Below, in pieces: positions 10,374 through 21,901 of a DNA stretch of 47,724 bases. Positions within the stretch are counted from its first letter, which is position 1, and the number at the start of each line of letters is the position of its first letter. The notes below the pieces were generated by a model. That model was not told the DNA's origin. It worked only from the letters and a program-made list of their open reading frames with translations, and searched no databases. A program made the translations under genes and the position numbers. This stretch comes from Deltaproteobacteria bacterium (GTDB lineage: Bacteria; UBA10199; SBBF01). The stretch spans positions 1 to 47,724 of the forward strand of contig JACPFC010000092.1 of the NCBI GenBank assembly GCA_016183175.1, in the 5' to 3' direction.

Positions 10374-11738
10374 ATGAACTTTCGAGTTCCATTTTTGGTG
10401 AGTGTCTTTTTTTCGCTATGTCTGGCTGTCACTGCCTGTGGCGGTGGGGGCGGGGGCGGCGGCGGCGGGAGCGACAGCGGGGGAGGCAGTGGCGGCGGAT
10501 CGACCGAGATCGATATCACCGATCCCGCGGCCCTTTCTTACGATATTTCACAGCTCGATGTCTCGGCGCAGAGTGGAAGCGAAGGCAATATTTCCGCCCT
10601 CATGAAGCGGGCCATCGGCGGTGAAGTCGGAGATGACTCAATCGCCGGATGTCAGGTCGACCAGATGGGGGGCGAGGCGGTGCGTATCGCCAAGCAGGTG
10701 GACCTCATCAACTGTTACGTCAGCCATATGCTTGACGCGGCCGGCGAGGAAATTCCGACGGACGAATTCGCCTATTTCAGCGTTGCCGTTCCCGAAGGGT
10801 TTGAAGGGGAGGATTTTTCCATCAAAGTGCGCGTGGGGAAGTTCGGCGAGGAGTTTAGAATGGATGCCTGTGAAGGCGGCGCATTGAGTATGGAACTCCG
10901 GACAACGCTTACCGATACCACCCTGGACGCCTCGGTCGTCAATCATTTTGCCCAGGGGGAATTTGACGAAAAGATGAGCGTCGATTTCAATGTGGAATTG
11001 GAGGAGGGGGCCACAGAGATGACGGTTGATACCGTAAGCTCCGCGGATATTACCGCCGAATTCGACGGAAATTTCGGCTTGGGGAGGATGGATTTTACCT
11101 ACGATGGAACCACGGCGACAAACACCGTCAGCGGCGTCCATCAGGGGAATTTCGGAGCGGGAGATTCCTTCACCGGGCAGATTGGGGGCGAGTGGGATGC
11201 AACCGCCGGCGCCGCCAAATATTCGGCGACGGGGAGCTTTCCCGGCATTCCTGCCGAATTCTTGCCGCCGGAGGTTTCCGGTTCCGTTGGAGCGGGCCAG
11301 GTTGCCTGCCCCGACTTTGAGGACTGTGATCCCGGAGAGAATTTCGAAAACGATCCGGGTTGCCAGTTCAGCCCCGATATCAGCTGTTTTTGCTTCGAAG
11401 TGGTCGCTGAATCCGAAGGATGCACCTTCAGTGAAAGCGGGACGGAGGCCTTCAGCATCGCCTATGATACGGGAACGGAAGAAAAAACCTTCACCCTTGT
11501 CGAAACCAACGCCTTTGTCGATCCGGTGACGGCCTTGACCCTCCCCGGTGTGGAGGACATTTCCATTGCCTTTGCCGACAACTGGGATTGCTCCGGCACT
11601 TTCACCCCGGTCACCTTCACGTCGCCTCCAACCACCTGCATGGCCATGGAGGAAGAGGTCGCCGGCGGGAATGAAGACCACGACTCCTGTTTTCAGGAAA
11701 AGGGAGAAGACATAGGGGAAGAAGGGGGCGAATTATAG
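10374..11738 (+). CDS. large secreted lipoprotein, unknown function
   Basis: A 454-residue protein. A signal peptide ends in the lipobox VTAC with the lipidated cysteine at residue 22. A glycine/serine linker of about 20 residues follows (ten glycines in a row). The rest is acidic and beta-rich, with repeated patterns such as SADITAEFDGNFGLG. There is a cysteine-rich segment near 300-350 (CPDFEDCDPGENF, CQFSPDISCFCFE), which suggests disulfides. A GGGGG ribosome site precedes the ATG. A 347-codon open frame on the other strand is rejected because it lacks these features. Aspartate after the cysteine is absent, so outer-membrane sorting is likely. No known family is recognised. Confidence 0.75.
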   Translation: MNFRVPFLVSVFFSLCLAVTACGGGGGGGGGGSDSGGGSGGGSTEIDITDPAALSYDISQLDVSAQSGSEGNISALMKRAIGGEVGDDSIAGCQVDQMGGEAVRIAKQVDLINCYVSHMLDAAGEEIPTDEFAYFSVAVPEGFEGEDFSIKVRVGKFGEEFRMDACEGGALSMELRTTLTDTTLDASVVNHFAQGEFDEKMSVDFNVELEEGATEMTVDTVSSADITAEFDGNFGLGRMDFTYDGTTATNTVSGVHQGNFGAGDSFTGQIGGEWDATAGAAKYSATGSFPGIPAEFLPPEVSGSVGAGQVACPDFEDCDPGENFENDPGCQFSPDISCFCFEVVAESEGCTFSESGTEAFSIAYDTGTEEKTFTLVETNAFVDPVTALTLPGVEDISIAFADNWDCSGTFTPVTFTSPPTTCMAMEEEVAGGNEDHDSCFQEKGEDIGEEGGEL

Positions 11739-11741
11739 GCG

Positions 11742-12476
11742 TCACTGAATCAACCGTCCCCCATCGACGGCAAGTACGGTTCCGGTGGCAAAGTCGGTTT
11801 TCTCGACCAAAAAAAGGGTCGCCTCGGCAATATCCCGGGGCGACCCGATTTTTTTTAAGGGGAGATTCCTGATCAGTTTCTTTTGATCCGCGTTGGTGGT
11901 CCCCGTAAGCGGCAGGACCGGGCCGGGGGAGACGGCATTGACACAAACCTCGGGGGCCAGTTCCTTGGCCAGCGCCTTGGTGAGGCCGATGATTCCTGAT
12001 TTTGACACGCAGTAGGGGAGATAATTTCTATACGGTCTTTCCCCGGCCCAATCGGCGATATTGACGATCTTGCCAAAACCTTTCTTTTTCATCTCCAATC
12101 CCGCCTGCCAGGCGAAAAGAAAACTTCCCTTCAGGTTGACGGTCATGAAGTGATCCCAATCTTTTTCGGTGATTTTTTCGAGGGGTGTCCGGTAAAAGTC
12201 AGCGGCGTTGTTGATGAGCACATCGATGCCCCCCCATCGCTTTTTCAGATCCTTGAGAATTTTCGCCACGTCGTTTAATTTTCCCATTTCCGCCGGATAG
12301 GCAACTGCCGGGACCTCGTTTTTGTATAAGTGCTTGACCATGAGATCGGCGTCTTTTTTTGATGTTTTGTAGGTAAAGGCGATTCGCGCCCCCCGCCGGG
12401 CGAAATTTTCCACCAGACAACGCCCCACCCGACGAGCCCCGCCGGTGATCAAAACAACCTTGTTTTGAAGATTCAT
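11742..12476 (-). CDS. SDR oxidoreductase, pteridine-reductase-like
   Basis: A 244-residue classical SDR. TGGARRVG (11-18) binds NADP(H); the arginines in this loop are typical of pteridine reductases. NNAAD is at 89-93. The catalytic region has D142, Y155 and K159, with aspartate where most SDRs have serine. The same Asp-Tyr-Lys spacing (13 and 4) occurs in pteridine reductase PTR1. The start at 12476 is where the family begins; an upstream in-frame ATG would enter the neighbouring gene. It is divergent from the QueC-like gene with only 20 bases between them. Reduction of a pterin or folate precursor is likely but not proved; FabG-like activity is the alternative. Confidence 0.8.
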   Translation of the reverse strand: MNLQNKVVLITGGARRVGRCLVENFARRGARIAFTYKTSKKDADLMVKHLYKNEVPAVAYPAEMGKLNDVAKILKDLKKRWGGIDVLINNAADFYRTPLEKITEKDWDHFMTVNLKGSFLFAWQAGLEMKKKGFGKIVNIADWAGERPYRNYLPYCVSKSGIIGLTKALAKELAPEVCVNAVSPGPVLPLTGTTNADQKKLIRNLPLKKIGSPRDIAEATLFLVEKTDFATGTVLAVDGGRLIQ

Positions 12477-12496
12477 AACGGATAGAGGATAACCCA

Positions 12497-13174
12497 ATGA
12501 AAGCCGGAGTTCCATCAAACAATTCAATTACCATTCTGGCAAGCGGCGGGGCCGACAGCGCGGTTCTTCTGGATTGGGCGATCAAAAAATATCGGCGGGT
12601 TCACCCGGTCTACGTGAAACAGGGGTATTGCTGGGAGAAGGCGGAGATTTATTGGCTGAAGAAATTTTTAAGACAGATTAGTCGGGGGGGAAGGGGGGAG
12701 GGTGGTCTTGGTAAATTAAAGATTCTTGAGGCGCCGATGGGGGATGTCCTTAAGAATCATTGGAGCCTGAACAGCCGAAAAGTGCCCGGTGTCCGTTCGT
12801 CCGACAAGGCCGTCTACTTGCCCGGCCGGAATCTGTTTCTTTTTTCCAAGGCGGCGGCCTTTTGCGCAGAAAAAGGGATCGGTTCTTTTGCCGTCGGTTC
12901 ACTGAAAGGAAATCCCTTCTCTGATGCGCGTCCGTTGTATTTCAGGGGATTGGAAAAGATCTTTCACCAGTCGCTGGGATTTGCCGTTAAAATCAAAAGC
13001 CCCTTTGTTGGGTGGAAAAAGAAGGATGTCCTCCACTATGGCCGGGGGTTGCCCTTTCATCTGACTTTTTCATGCCTCAATCCGAGAGGGATTAAGTCCT
13101 GCGGGCGATGCAATAAATGCGCGGAGCGGATCAAGGTGTTTTCTTCTTTTCCACCTTCTCCAGCCATTCCCTGA
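12497..13174 (+). CDS. QueC-like 7-cyano-7-deazaguanine synthase family protein
   Basis: A 225-residue PP-loop ATPase. SGGADS at 16-21 is the ATP pyrophosphatase loop. YLPGRNLFLFSKAAAFC matches the QueC substrate region, and four cysteines (C193, C202, C205, C208, in SCLNPRG...CGRCNKC) form the zinc site. QueC converts carboxy-deazaguanine to preQ0 in queuosine synthesis. The middle is divergent and includes a glycine/arginine stretch SRGGRGEGGLG encoded by a G-rich run resembling repeat R1. No other queuosine gene is nearby, so the exact substrate is less certain than the fold. Its 3' end overlaps the rarA 3' end by 44 bases, tail to tail. Confidence 0.8.
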   Translation: MKAGVPSNNSITILASGGADSAVLLDWAIKKYRRVHPVYVKQGYCWEKAEIYWLKKFLRQISRGGRGEGGLGKLKILEAPMGDVLKNHWSLNSRKVPGVRSSDKAVYLPGRNLFLFSKAAAFCAEKGIGSFAVGSLKGNPFSDARPLYFRGLEKIFHQSLGFAVKIKSPFVGWKKKDVLHYGRGLPFHLTFSCLNPRGIKSCGRCNKCAERIKVFSSFPPSPAIP

Positions 13175-14502
13175 TGTTTCTTTCATATCCGATGTCTGTC
13201 GGGTGATAATATTTTTTCCCCTTCAGTTTTTCCGGCAGATGCTCCTGGTCCACAATATGGTCTTTTTCGTCGTGGGCGTATTTGTACCCTTTGCCGTAGC
13301 CCAGATTTTTCATCAGTTTGGTCGGGGCATTGCGCAGATGCATGGGGGTCGGTAGTGGGCCGAATTGTTCGACATCGGACTTGGCGGACAGATAAGACAT
13401 ATAGGACGCATTGCTCTTCGGGGCGCCTGCCAGATAAGTGGCGCACTGTGCGAGTGGAATCCAACCTTCCGGCATGCCGACAAAGTCAAAGCTCTGCATG
13501 CAACTAATCGCCACCTGGACCGCCTGCGGGTCGGCATTGCCGACATCCTCGCTGGCAAAAATAACCATTCTTCTGGCCAGAAACAACGGTTCCTCCCCCG
13601 CCTCCAGCATCCGCGCCAGATAATATACGGCCGCGTCCGGGTCCGAACCACGCATGCTCTTGATAAAGGCGGAGATCAGATTGTAATGCTCCTCGCCCGA
13701 TTTGTCGTAGAGGAGCGCTTTCTTTTGCAGGGCCGATTCGATGTGGGGGAGGGTGAGGGTGGATGGTGGATCGTCGATCGATGAAATCCCCCCCGGCCCC
13801 CCTTTTTCAAAGGGGGGGGGAGGGGGGATTTTTCAACAATGATACCGCTGTCTCCAGCGTATTCAACATCCTTCGCGCATCTCCATCGCTTGATTCGCAG
13901 AGATATTCTTCCGCCTCGGCGGCCGTTTTGATTTTTAATTTTCCCAATCCCCTTTTTTCATCCATCAGCGCGAAACGAAGAATTTTTTTCAAATCGTCCG
14001 TCGTCAGTGTTTTAAGAACCAGCACCTTGCATCGGGACAAAAGGGGGGAGACGACCTCAAATGAAGGATTCTCCGTCGTGGCGCCGATGAAAATAATCGT
14101 CCCTTTTTCGATGTACGGCAAAAAGGCGTCCTGCTGGGCCTTGTTGAAGCGGTGGATTTCGTCCACAAAAAGGATGGTTCGTTTTCCGTAGAGCTTCAGT
14201 TGACTGTCCGCCTCCGCAATCATCTCTTTGACCTCTTTAATGCCGGAGGTCACGGCAGACAGCGGGACGAATCGGCAATCCTTTTTTTTCGCCAACAGGA
14301 AGGCGAGAGTGGTTTTTCCCGAGCCGGGCGGACCCCAGAAAATCAGGGAGGGGAGGATGGGGGATTCAAAGACCTGCGTCAAAAATTTTCCGGGACCGAC
14401 GATGTGGCTTTGTCCCGCAAATTCCTCAAACGTCTGTGGCCTCATCCGGTCGGCCAAAGGGGCGAGTGATTGCACATTTTGGGAAAAGAGATCGTTGGAC
14501 AT
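13131..14502 (-). pseudogene. rarA: rarA (MgsA) AAA ATPase, frameshifted in a poly-C tract
   Basis: Two frames together encode a replication-associated recombination protein. The first (14502 to a TGA at 13807) has PLADRMRPQTFEEFAGQ, Walker A GPPGSGKTT, Walker B FVDEIHRF and the sensor region GATTENPSFE. The second (about 13811-13131) has ALLYDKSGEEHYNLISAFIKSMRGSDPDAA and the C-terminal tetramerisation domain ending near KKYYHPTDIGYERNIREWL. The break lies in a run of nine C (13812-13820) inside an R1 repeat; one C fewer would restore the frame. The repeat would then encode a linker like NPPSPPFEKGG. It may be real, phase-variable or a sequencing error. A leader repeat of family R2 ends four bases before the start. 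Confidence 0.88.
13788..13830. repeat. repeat family R1 copy inside rarA
   Basis: A G-run/C-run inverted repeat (CCCCCCTTTTT / AAAGGGGGG, plus strand) of the same kind as in apbE and the glycosyltransferase. It contains the nine-base homopolymer at which rarA loses frame. Confidence 0.75.
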
Positions 14503-14506
14503 TTTA

Positions 14507-14640
14507 CTTGGGGCCCTTTCGGCTCGGCTGATGCTACTCGCGTCTATTTATTTTCGGGCCTCAAACCCGCCTGCCAATCCGGCGGGCAGGTGGCCCCAAA
14601 CCCCGCGCTCGCAACTGACAAAGCCAGATTGCTCGCTTAA
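14507..14640 (-). repeat. leader-type repeat R2, copy upstream of rarA
   Basis: In the sense of rarA it reads GAGC...GGGGTTTGGGGCCA, then TTTGAGGCCCGAAA, then GCCGAAAGGGCCCCAAG and the start codon. A nested hairpin CCTGCCCGCC / GGCAGGCGGG is inserted in this copy only. The same element precedes tamA and the glycosyltransferase in the same orientation. Confidence 0.8.
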
Positions 14641-14703
14641 CTATAACCTATCCGAAGAGGACGACTCTTGCAATCGCTCCCGCTAGTCGCTAAATTGTGC
14701 TTC

Positions 14704-16676
<1,973 letters not shown>

Positions 16677-16680
<4 letters not shown>

Positions 16681-18368
16681 GCATCGAGGAAAAAATCGCC
16701 GAATTTCCGACCTCTCCCGGCGTCTATCTCATGAAAGGGGAAGGGGGAAAGATCATCTACGTGGGGAAGGCGGTGAATCTCCGCTCCCGCGTTCGAAGTT
16801 ATTTTTCCAAAGAGGCCGACAGCCGGTATCAGGTTAAATTCCTGATGAACCGGGTGAGGGATATCGATACCCTCGTCACCGACAACGAAAAAGAGGCGCT
16901 TCTTCTCGAGAACAGCCTCATCAAAAAGCACAAGCCGCGCTACAACATTTTTCTCAAAGACGACAAAACCTACGTCAGCCTCAAGCTGACCGCCAATCAT
17001 CCTTTCCCCAGTCTGATGGTCACCCGCAAGATCAAGAAGGATAAGGCCCTCTACTTTGGCCCCTATTCCTCAGCTCAGGCTTGCCGCGAGACGGTCGATT
17101 TTATTTATCGCCATTTTCGCCTCCGGACCTGTTCGGATCACGAAATCAACAACCGGTCGCGTCCCTGTCTGGAATATCAAATTCATCGCTGTAGCGCCCC
17201 CTGTGTCGGCTATGTCAGCCGGGAGGATTACGTCAGGCAGGTTGATCAGGTTCGGCTTTTTCTGGAAGGGAAGAACGAAACACTCATCGCACAGGCGAAA
17301 GAAAGCATGACTCGTGCGTCGGACAAGGAACGTTTTGAGGAGGCGGCCAAGTGGCGCGATTTACTGGCGAACTTGGAAGCGACGCTAGAAAAACAGAAGG
17401 TAGTCAAGCATGGCGGTCTGCACCAGGATCTGGTTTCGCTCTATCGAGAGGGAGACCGCGGTGTGATTGCGCTTTTTGTCATCCGCAAGGGAACACTGGT
17501 CGATTCCCGCTATTATCCGGTCGGATGTCTTGAGGAAGACGCCCAGGTGGTCGATCACTTTCTAAATCAGTATTATCTCGGATCTGTTTTTATTCCCGAT
17601 GAGATTCTTGTTTCCCATCTTCCGGAAAACCCGGAGGTCCTCACACGGCTTTTGACGGAGAGAAAGGAAAAAAAGGTTGTCATCCGGGCGCCGCAAAAGG
17701 GGGAGAAAAAGGATTTAATCGAACTGGCCTTCAAAAATGCGCAGGCCCAATTTTCCCGTCTGGTGAATAAGGAGTATCAGACACAGGAGGCGCTCAAACT
17801 CCTTCAGGAAGCCTTAAGTCTTTCCAAATTTCCGCACCGGATGGAGTGTTACGATATCTCGAACATCTCCGGAAAAAAGGCCACCGGTTCCCGTGTTGTT
17901 TTTATTGATGGAGAGCCGGATAAGAATGAGTACCGGCATTATAAAATCCGGATGAAAGAGGAGCCGAATGATTATGCGATGATGAAGGAGGTGTTGGGGA
18001 GGAGGTTTGCCGTAGGGGCGTCATTTATGGCGCCCGGGCGCGATGAATCGCGCCCCTACAATCTTCCTGACCTCCTCGTCATCGACGGCGGCAAGGGACA
18101 GCTCAACGCGGCCTTGCAGGTCCTGGAAGAATCGGGTTTTGGTCAAATTGCCGCAATCGGTGTGGCCAAGGGGAAAGGGCCCGGCGCCCGGGCTAAAGGA
18201 ATTTGGGAAGGAAAAAAGGAAGAAGAAATCTACCTTCCGCACCGCAAAAATCCGCTTGTCTTAAAAAAAGGAAGCCCCGAACTCCTGCTCCTCCAGCGCC
18301 TCCGCGACGAGGCCCACCGGTTTGCGATTAAGTATCACCGCAAATTGAGGGATGAGAAAAGAAATTAA
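16677..18368 (+). CDS. uvrC: excinuclease subunit UvrC, lacking the C-terminal HhH domain
   Basis: A 563-residue nucleotide-excision endonuclease. The GIY-YIG domain lies near residues 14-43 (SPGVYLMKG...[14 protein letters not shown]). Four cysteines follow near 145-170 (CSDHE...[13 protein letters not shown]), then a UVR motif near 222-242 ([13 protein letters not shown]) and an RNase H-like nuclease domain with ECYDIS and [11 protein letters not shown]. It stops just after [14 protein letters not shown], so the usual tandem helix-hairpin-helix domain of about 50-60 residues is missing. Residues [15 protein letters not shown] come from a palindromic repeat (R3) inserted in frame before DLLVIDGG. 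The GTG start overlaps the uvrB stop as GTGA. Reduced DNA binding is expected without the HhH domain. Confidence 0.93.
18011..18060. repeat. palindromic repeat R3 inside uvrC
   Basis: GTAGGGGCG ... CGCCCCTAC arms (18012-18020 and about 18051-18059) around an inner hairpin CGCCCGGGCG. It is translated in frame as an extra peptide in uvrC. This GTAGGGGC type of dispersed repeat is common in environmental genomes. Confidence 0.75.
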
Positions 18369-18934
18369 GGTTTTGCCCAGGTGTAATAAACAATCATCTC
18401 CGGCGAGACACCCTGTTTTTTCGAACTGACATTCTGGATCCAGGCGCCGATGTTTAATGAATCGGAGGGACTCATCAGAAAGGGTTTGGGAAACCAGACC
18501 TGCTCGTCGATTTTGCCCGCCTCGTTATTTGTCGCAAAACTGACATGCATGAGCATCTCATGATCCCCCTTGGTCTGATAGGCCGGTTTCTGGTTTAGCC
18601 CCGCGGCGAATTCCACCAGCCGGGTCGACTTCCAGCAGTCCACGCTCATCAAGATACCGTGAATTTCGGCCGGACCGGAAAATTTCACCGAAATTTCATC
18701 GGGGCTTCGTCCCGAGGTAGAACCCTCCTGGTTGAAATACTTTTGGAATATCCGGCCGTGAATCCGGCCGTCGTCGCCGGGTGGTTTTGTCAGAGTCTCG
18801 GTCTGGACATCGAACATCGGAGGCGTCGGCACGGTCTTAACACGGCTGTTCTTCAAGCGGAGTTCCAGTTCAGAAAAATTGATGCTGATGAAAAACAAAA
18901 CAGCCAGAAGGAAGATTGTAGGCCATCGTGTCAT
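18365..18934 (-). CDS. membrane-anchored or secreted protein, unknown
   Basis: A 189-residue protein with an N-terminal hydrophobic helix (WPTIFLLAVLFFISI) that could be an uncleaved anchor or a signal. The remainder is beta-rich and soluble (SVKFSGPAEIHGILMSVDCW...PFLMSPSDSLNIGAWIQNVS). No cysteine lipobox and no known family. Its start overlaps the thioesterase stop as TAATG, so the two are co-translated. Its stop overlaps the uvrC stop by four bases on the opposite strand. Confidence 0.7.
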   Translation of the reverse strand: MTRWPTIFLLAVLFFISINFSELELRLKNSRVKTVPTPPMFDVQTETLTKPPGDDGRIHGRIFQKYFNQEGSTSGRSPDEISVKFSGPAEIHGILMSVDCWKSTRLVEFAAGLNQKPAYQTKGDHEMLMHVSFATNNEAGKIDEQVWFPKPFLMSPSDSLNIGAWIQNVSSKKQGVSPEMIVYYTWAKP

Positions 18935-19338
18935 TAAGATGTCAGTTTTTTCCGGTATTCCTCCGGAATCGGCGTCGATTTTCCGGTTTTGTAATCGTAC
19001 CAGACGAGGGCCGAACTTCCTGTCGCCACTTGTTCACCGTTCAGTTTGTCCATCATGTCATATTCAATGATGAAGCTTGAATTTTTCACCTGCGTCACGC
19101 GGGCCTCCACGACAAGCCGCTCATCCACATGAACCGGCTTGAGGAATTTGCAGGAGATTTCGGCAATGATGAAGGGAAAATGGGAGGCCCGGATCGGTTT
19201 TCCCTCTTCAATCCTGAAAAATTTTCTGAAAAGGGCCACGCGGGCCTGCTCGAAATAGGTGAAATAGACGGCATTGTTGGCGTGTCCCATCGGGTCGCAG
19301 TCGTTCCAACGGACGGTGATTTCGGCGGTCGTTTTCAT
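18934..19338 (-). CDS. acyl-CoA thioesterase, 4-HBT/YbgC hotdog family
   Basis: A 134-residue single hotdog-fold thioesterase. The signature RWNDCDPMGHANNAVYFTYF (10-29) contains the catalytic aspartate (D15) and the HxNN loop of the 4-hydroxybenzoyl-CoA/YbgC group. By family it hydrolyses short- or medium-chain acyl-CoA in the cytoplasm. It follows tamA directly (the two genes abut at 19338/19339), so it probably shares the tam transcript. YbgC proteins in Proteobacteria are linked to the Tol-Pal envelope system, which fits an envelope-gene neighbourhood, but the substrate cannot be read here. Confidence 0.88.
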   Translation of the reverse strand: MKTTAEITVRWNDCDPMGHANNAVYFTYFEQARVALFRKFFRIEEGKPIRASHFPFIIAEISCKFLKPVHVDERLVVEARVTQVKNSSFIIEYDMMDKLNGEQVATGSSALVWYDYKTGKSTPIPEEYRKKLTS

Positions 19339-21897
19339 CTAGAAAAAATAGCCGAAGGAAAAATGAAACCTCTGTCCTTTTTCCCCCTCTTTTTTGTCCA
19401 AAACAAACCCGTAGTCAAGGCGAATCGGCCCCACGGGGGTGAAATAGCGGAGACCGACACCGGCCGACTCCCGGATGGAGTCGCGCGAGATGCCGGTGAT
19501 CGTCTCGGTCAGGCTTCCGGCGTCGAAAAATCCGGCCAGCTTGAAGTTGTTGAAGAGGCGGTAGTGAAGCTCCGCGTTGTAAATGACCGACGTGGTTCCG
19601 CCTCCGGAATCGACGGCATCCTCGTCAAAGCCTCTCACGGTGTCGTTTCCCCCCATGAAGAAAAGTTTTGTCACCGGAACGCGGGCGGAGGGATTGATGC
19701 GGAACAACTTGCCGGCCCTGAATGCGTTGACAAGCGTGAACCGGTTCAAGAAATGAAGATAGTGCGCGAGGTTGACCTTGGCTATGTTGAAAACATTGGA
19801 GGCGTCGGCCAGATCGGTGTCGAACTCGGTTGAGACAAGGGCGTAAAAGCCTCTGCCGGGATCGGCAAAATTGTCCCGCGTGTCGTAGGTGACGGAAAAA
19901 ATATTTTCCAGAAAGGTGCTGTCAAAGAGGTTCTCCGCCAGCGCGTCGGTGTTGCTCTCGCCTTCAAAAATATTCATCCGGTTTGCCTGCATTTTCATCA
20001 GGACGGTCCAATCGGGGCCGAAATGTTTCAAGACCCCCACCGATCCGCCGAAAGAGGCGGCGTTGAACTGTTCGTCGTCTTCGTACTGGACAAAGTACTG
20101 GTTGACGAGGTTCCAGCTCGCCCCGTACACCCGCGGGGAATAGAAAGTCGCCTCGCCGCGGTCGAACTCGAAGCCGCCGACCAGGCGAAACTGAACCTGC
20201 TTGGCCAGGCCGAAAATATTTTGTTTGGTGAGAAGAAACTGGCCGGAGGCGAGCTTGTCGCTGTCAAAACCGGCATCCGCGTCGAAGGTCCAGCTTTTCC
20301 TTTCGGTGACCTGCACCTCCAGATCGACCACGGCGTTCTCCTTATCGACATCCGGGGTCAGGATCCGCACATGGTCGAAGATACCGAGCCTTTTCAGATT
20401 CAACTGGGCGTCGAGTATTTTTTTGTAGGTGTACGGATCGCCGCTTTTGATTTTTAAATTTTCCCGGATGACCTTCTCTTTGGTCGCGTATTGTCCGTTG
20501 ATGACGATTCGGCCGATCTGCGCCTTAAGGCCCTCATCAATCGCGAATGTAAGCGACACCGCACCCGCCTGCGTGGCCGAAGCCACTTCGGCGTGGCGAA
20601 GGCCCGCCTCGCGATCAGGCTCCGTTGTCGCGTTGATTTTGACATAGGCGTAGCCTTTTTCCTGATAGAGGGCGATGATCTTATCCTGCGCCCGCGAGAC
20701 CTTGTCGGCCTCCAGAGGTTTCTTGAGCTTTAATCCGGACTTTCGAAAAAGAGTGGAGGCCTCAAATTCCCGGTTGCCCTTGAAAAGAACATTGTCGAGA
20801 AGATAGGGGGTCCCTTCGTCAATGCCGACAACCATTGTCATCTGGTCGCGGAAACGGTTGGCCACGATCTCCCACTCGGTGACCTTCGCGTCGAACCAGC
20901 CGTGTTCATGATAATATTTGGCGATGCGGTCCACATCCTCCTCCACGATGTCTTCGCGAAAAAAGCCCTGACGGGCCAGGGTGTGCGGTTGGTTGCCCAT
21001 CACCGAGACCAGCGCCTTTTCTCCAAAGGCTGTGGCCCCGTCGAAAACAACCTTTTTAAGCCGGGCCCGGTTTCCCTCGCTGATGGTGAAAGTGACATGA
21101 ATTTCATTTTCCGATGGTTCAGTCACCTCCGCTTCGAGGCCGGCGTCGATAAATCCGTTGTGGCGGTAAAAATCAATCAGCCCCTGTTCGCTCCGCTCCA
21201 CTTCAAACCGGTCATAGCCGCGATCCGTAAAAAAGGTGACATGATCGTCCAACCTCTGGGGCGAAAACCAGCGGTTGCCGTCGAAATTAATTTTGAGCCT
21301 TTTTCGTTCGATCATTTCGACGACAACGTTCACCCGTCTTTTTATTTCGTCTGTTTCCACTGAAATCAACTTGACCCGGGCGCGGACAAAACCGTTGTTA
21401 CCATATTTCTGCTCGATTTTCTTGAGTTTCCTTTTGATCCGGCTCAACCGAAAGTGCCCGAACCCTTCGAGCTGGTTATGGAGCCAGGCATTCGAAAAAA
21501 AGGTGTTTCCAATGAATTCCGTTTTTCCCAGACGATAAGTCTTCCCTTTGTGAATGGCGATGCGGATGTTGACAAACGGCTTTTTAACGTCGGGTTTTGC
21601 GCTGATCGCGACGGTGGTGCCGGTGTAGCCCTCATTTTCAAAAAAATCGGCGATCCGTTTTTCGTTTTCGGCGATTGATTCGGGGTGAAAAGGCTCCCCC
21701 GACTGCAGGGAGCTCAATCGGAGAATTTTTTTTCCGAGATAGGGATAATTGCCGGTAACGCCGAGTTTTCGGATGATAAGCATCGGACGAGGCGCCTCGT
21801 CCGGTTTGTTTTTCCGCTGGAGGGAGAGCGCCGGCCAAACCGGAAAACTGCATAACAGGCAAAGTACAACAGTGAGCCGGATTCCGCGCTGGATCAT
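19339..21897 (-). CDS. Omp85-family outer-membrane assembly protein (TamA/BamA-like)
   Basis: An 852-residue protein with a signal peptide (MIQRGIRLTVVLCLLCSFPVWPALS). At least five POTRA repeats can be followed from residue 40 to about 500 (for example FIGNTFFSNAWL, FDGNRWFSPQRL, VFKGNREFEASTL, VINGQYATKEKV). A 16-strand barrel then follows, with the VRGF lock motif (GGNDTVRGFDEDAV) and a terminal phenylalanine. More POTRA domains than classical TamA (three) bring it closer to BamA in shape, but the TamB-like gene upstream argues for a TAM role. The start lies seven bases downstream of an R2 leader repeat. Confidence 0.9.
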   Translation of the reverse strand: MIQRGIRLTVVLCLLCSFPVWPALSLQRKNKPDEAPRPMLIIRKLGVTGNYPYLGKKILRLSSLQSGEPFHPESIAENEKRIADFFENEGYTGTTVAISAKPDVKKPFVNIRIAIHKGKTYRLGKTEFIGNTFFSNAWLHNQLEGFGHFRLSRIKRKLKKIEQKYGNNGFVRARVKLISVETDEIKRRVNVVVEMIERKRLKINFDGNRWFSPQRLDDHVTFFTDRGYDRFEVERSEQGLIDFYRHNGFIDAGLEAEVTEPSENEIHVTFTISEGNRARLKKVVFDGATAFGEKALVSVMGNQPHTLARQGFFREDIVEEDVDRIAKYYHEHGWFDAKVTEWEIVANRFRDQMTMVVGIDEGTPYLLDNVLFKGNREFEASTLFRKSGLKLKKPLEADKVSRAQDKIIALYQEKGYAYVKINATTEPDREAGLRHAEVASATQAGAVSLTFAIDEGLKAQIGRIVINGQYATKEKVIRENLKIKSGDPYTYKKILDAQLNLKRLGIFDHVRILTPDVDKENAVVDLEVQVTERKSWTFDADAGFDSDKLASGQFLLTKQNIFGLAKQVQFRLVGGFEFDRGEATFYSPRVYGASWNLVNQYFVQYEDDEQFNAASFGGSVGVLKHFGPDWTVLMKMQANRMNIFEGESNTDALAENLFDSTFLENIFSVTYDTRDNFADPGRGFYALVSTEFDTDLADASNVFNIAKVNLAHYLHFLNRFTLVNAFRAGKLFRINPSARVPVTKLFFMGGNDTVRGFDEDAVDSGGGTTSVIYNAELHYRLFNNFKLAGFFDAGSLTETITGISRDSIRESAGVGLRYFTPVGPIRLDYGFVLDKKEGEKGQRFHFSFGYFF

Positions 21898-21901
21898 TTA
21901 G

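Noticed and set aside
10638-11681. A 347-codon open frame opposite the lipoprotein gene
   Set aside because: The plus strand has a signal peptide, a lipobox and a ribosome site; the opposite frame has none of these.
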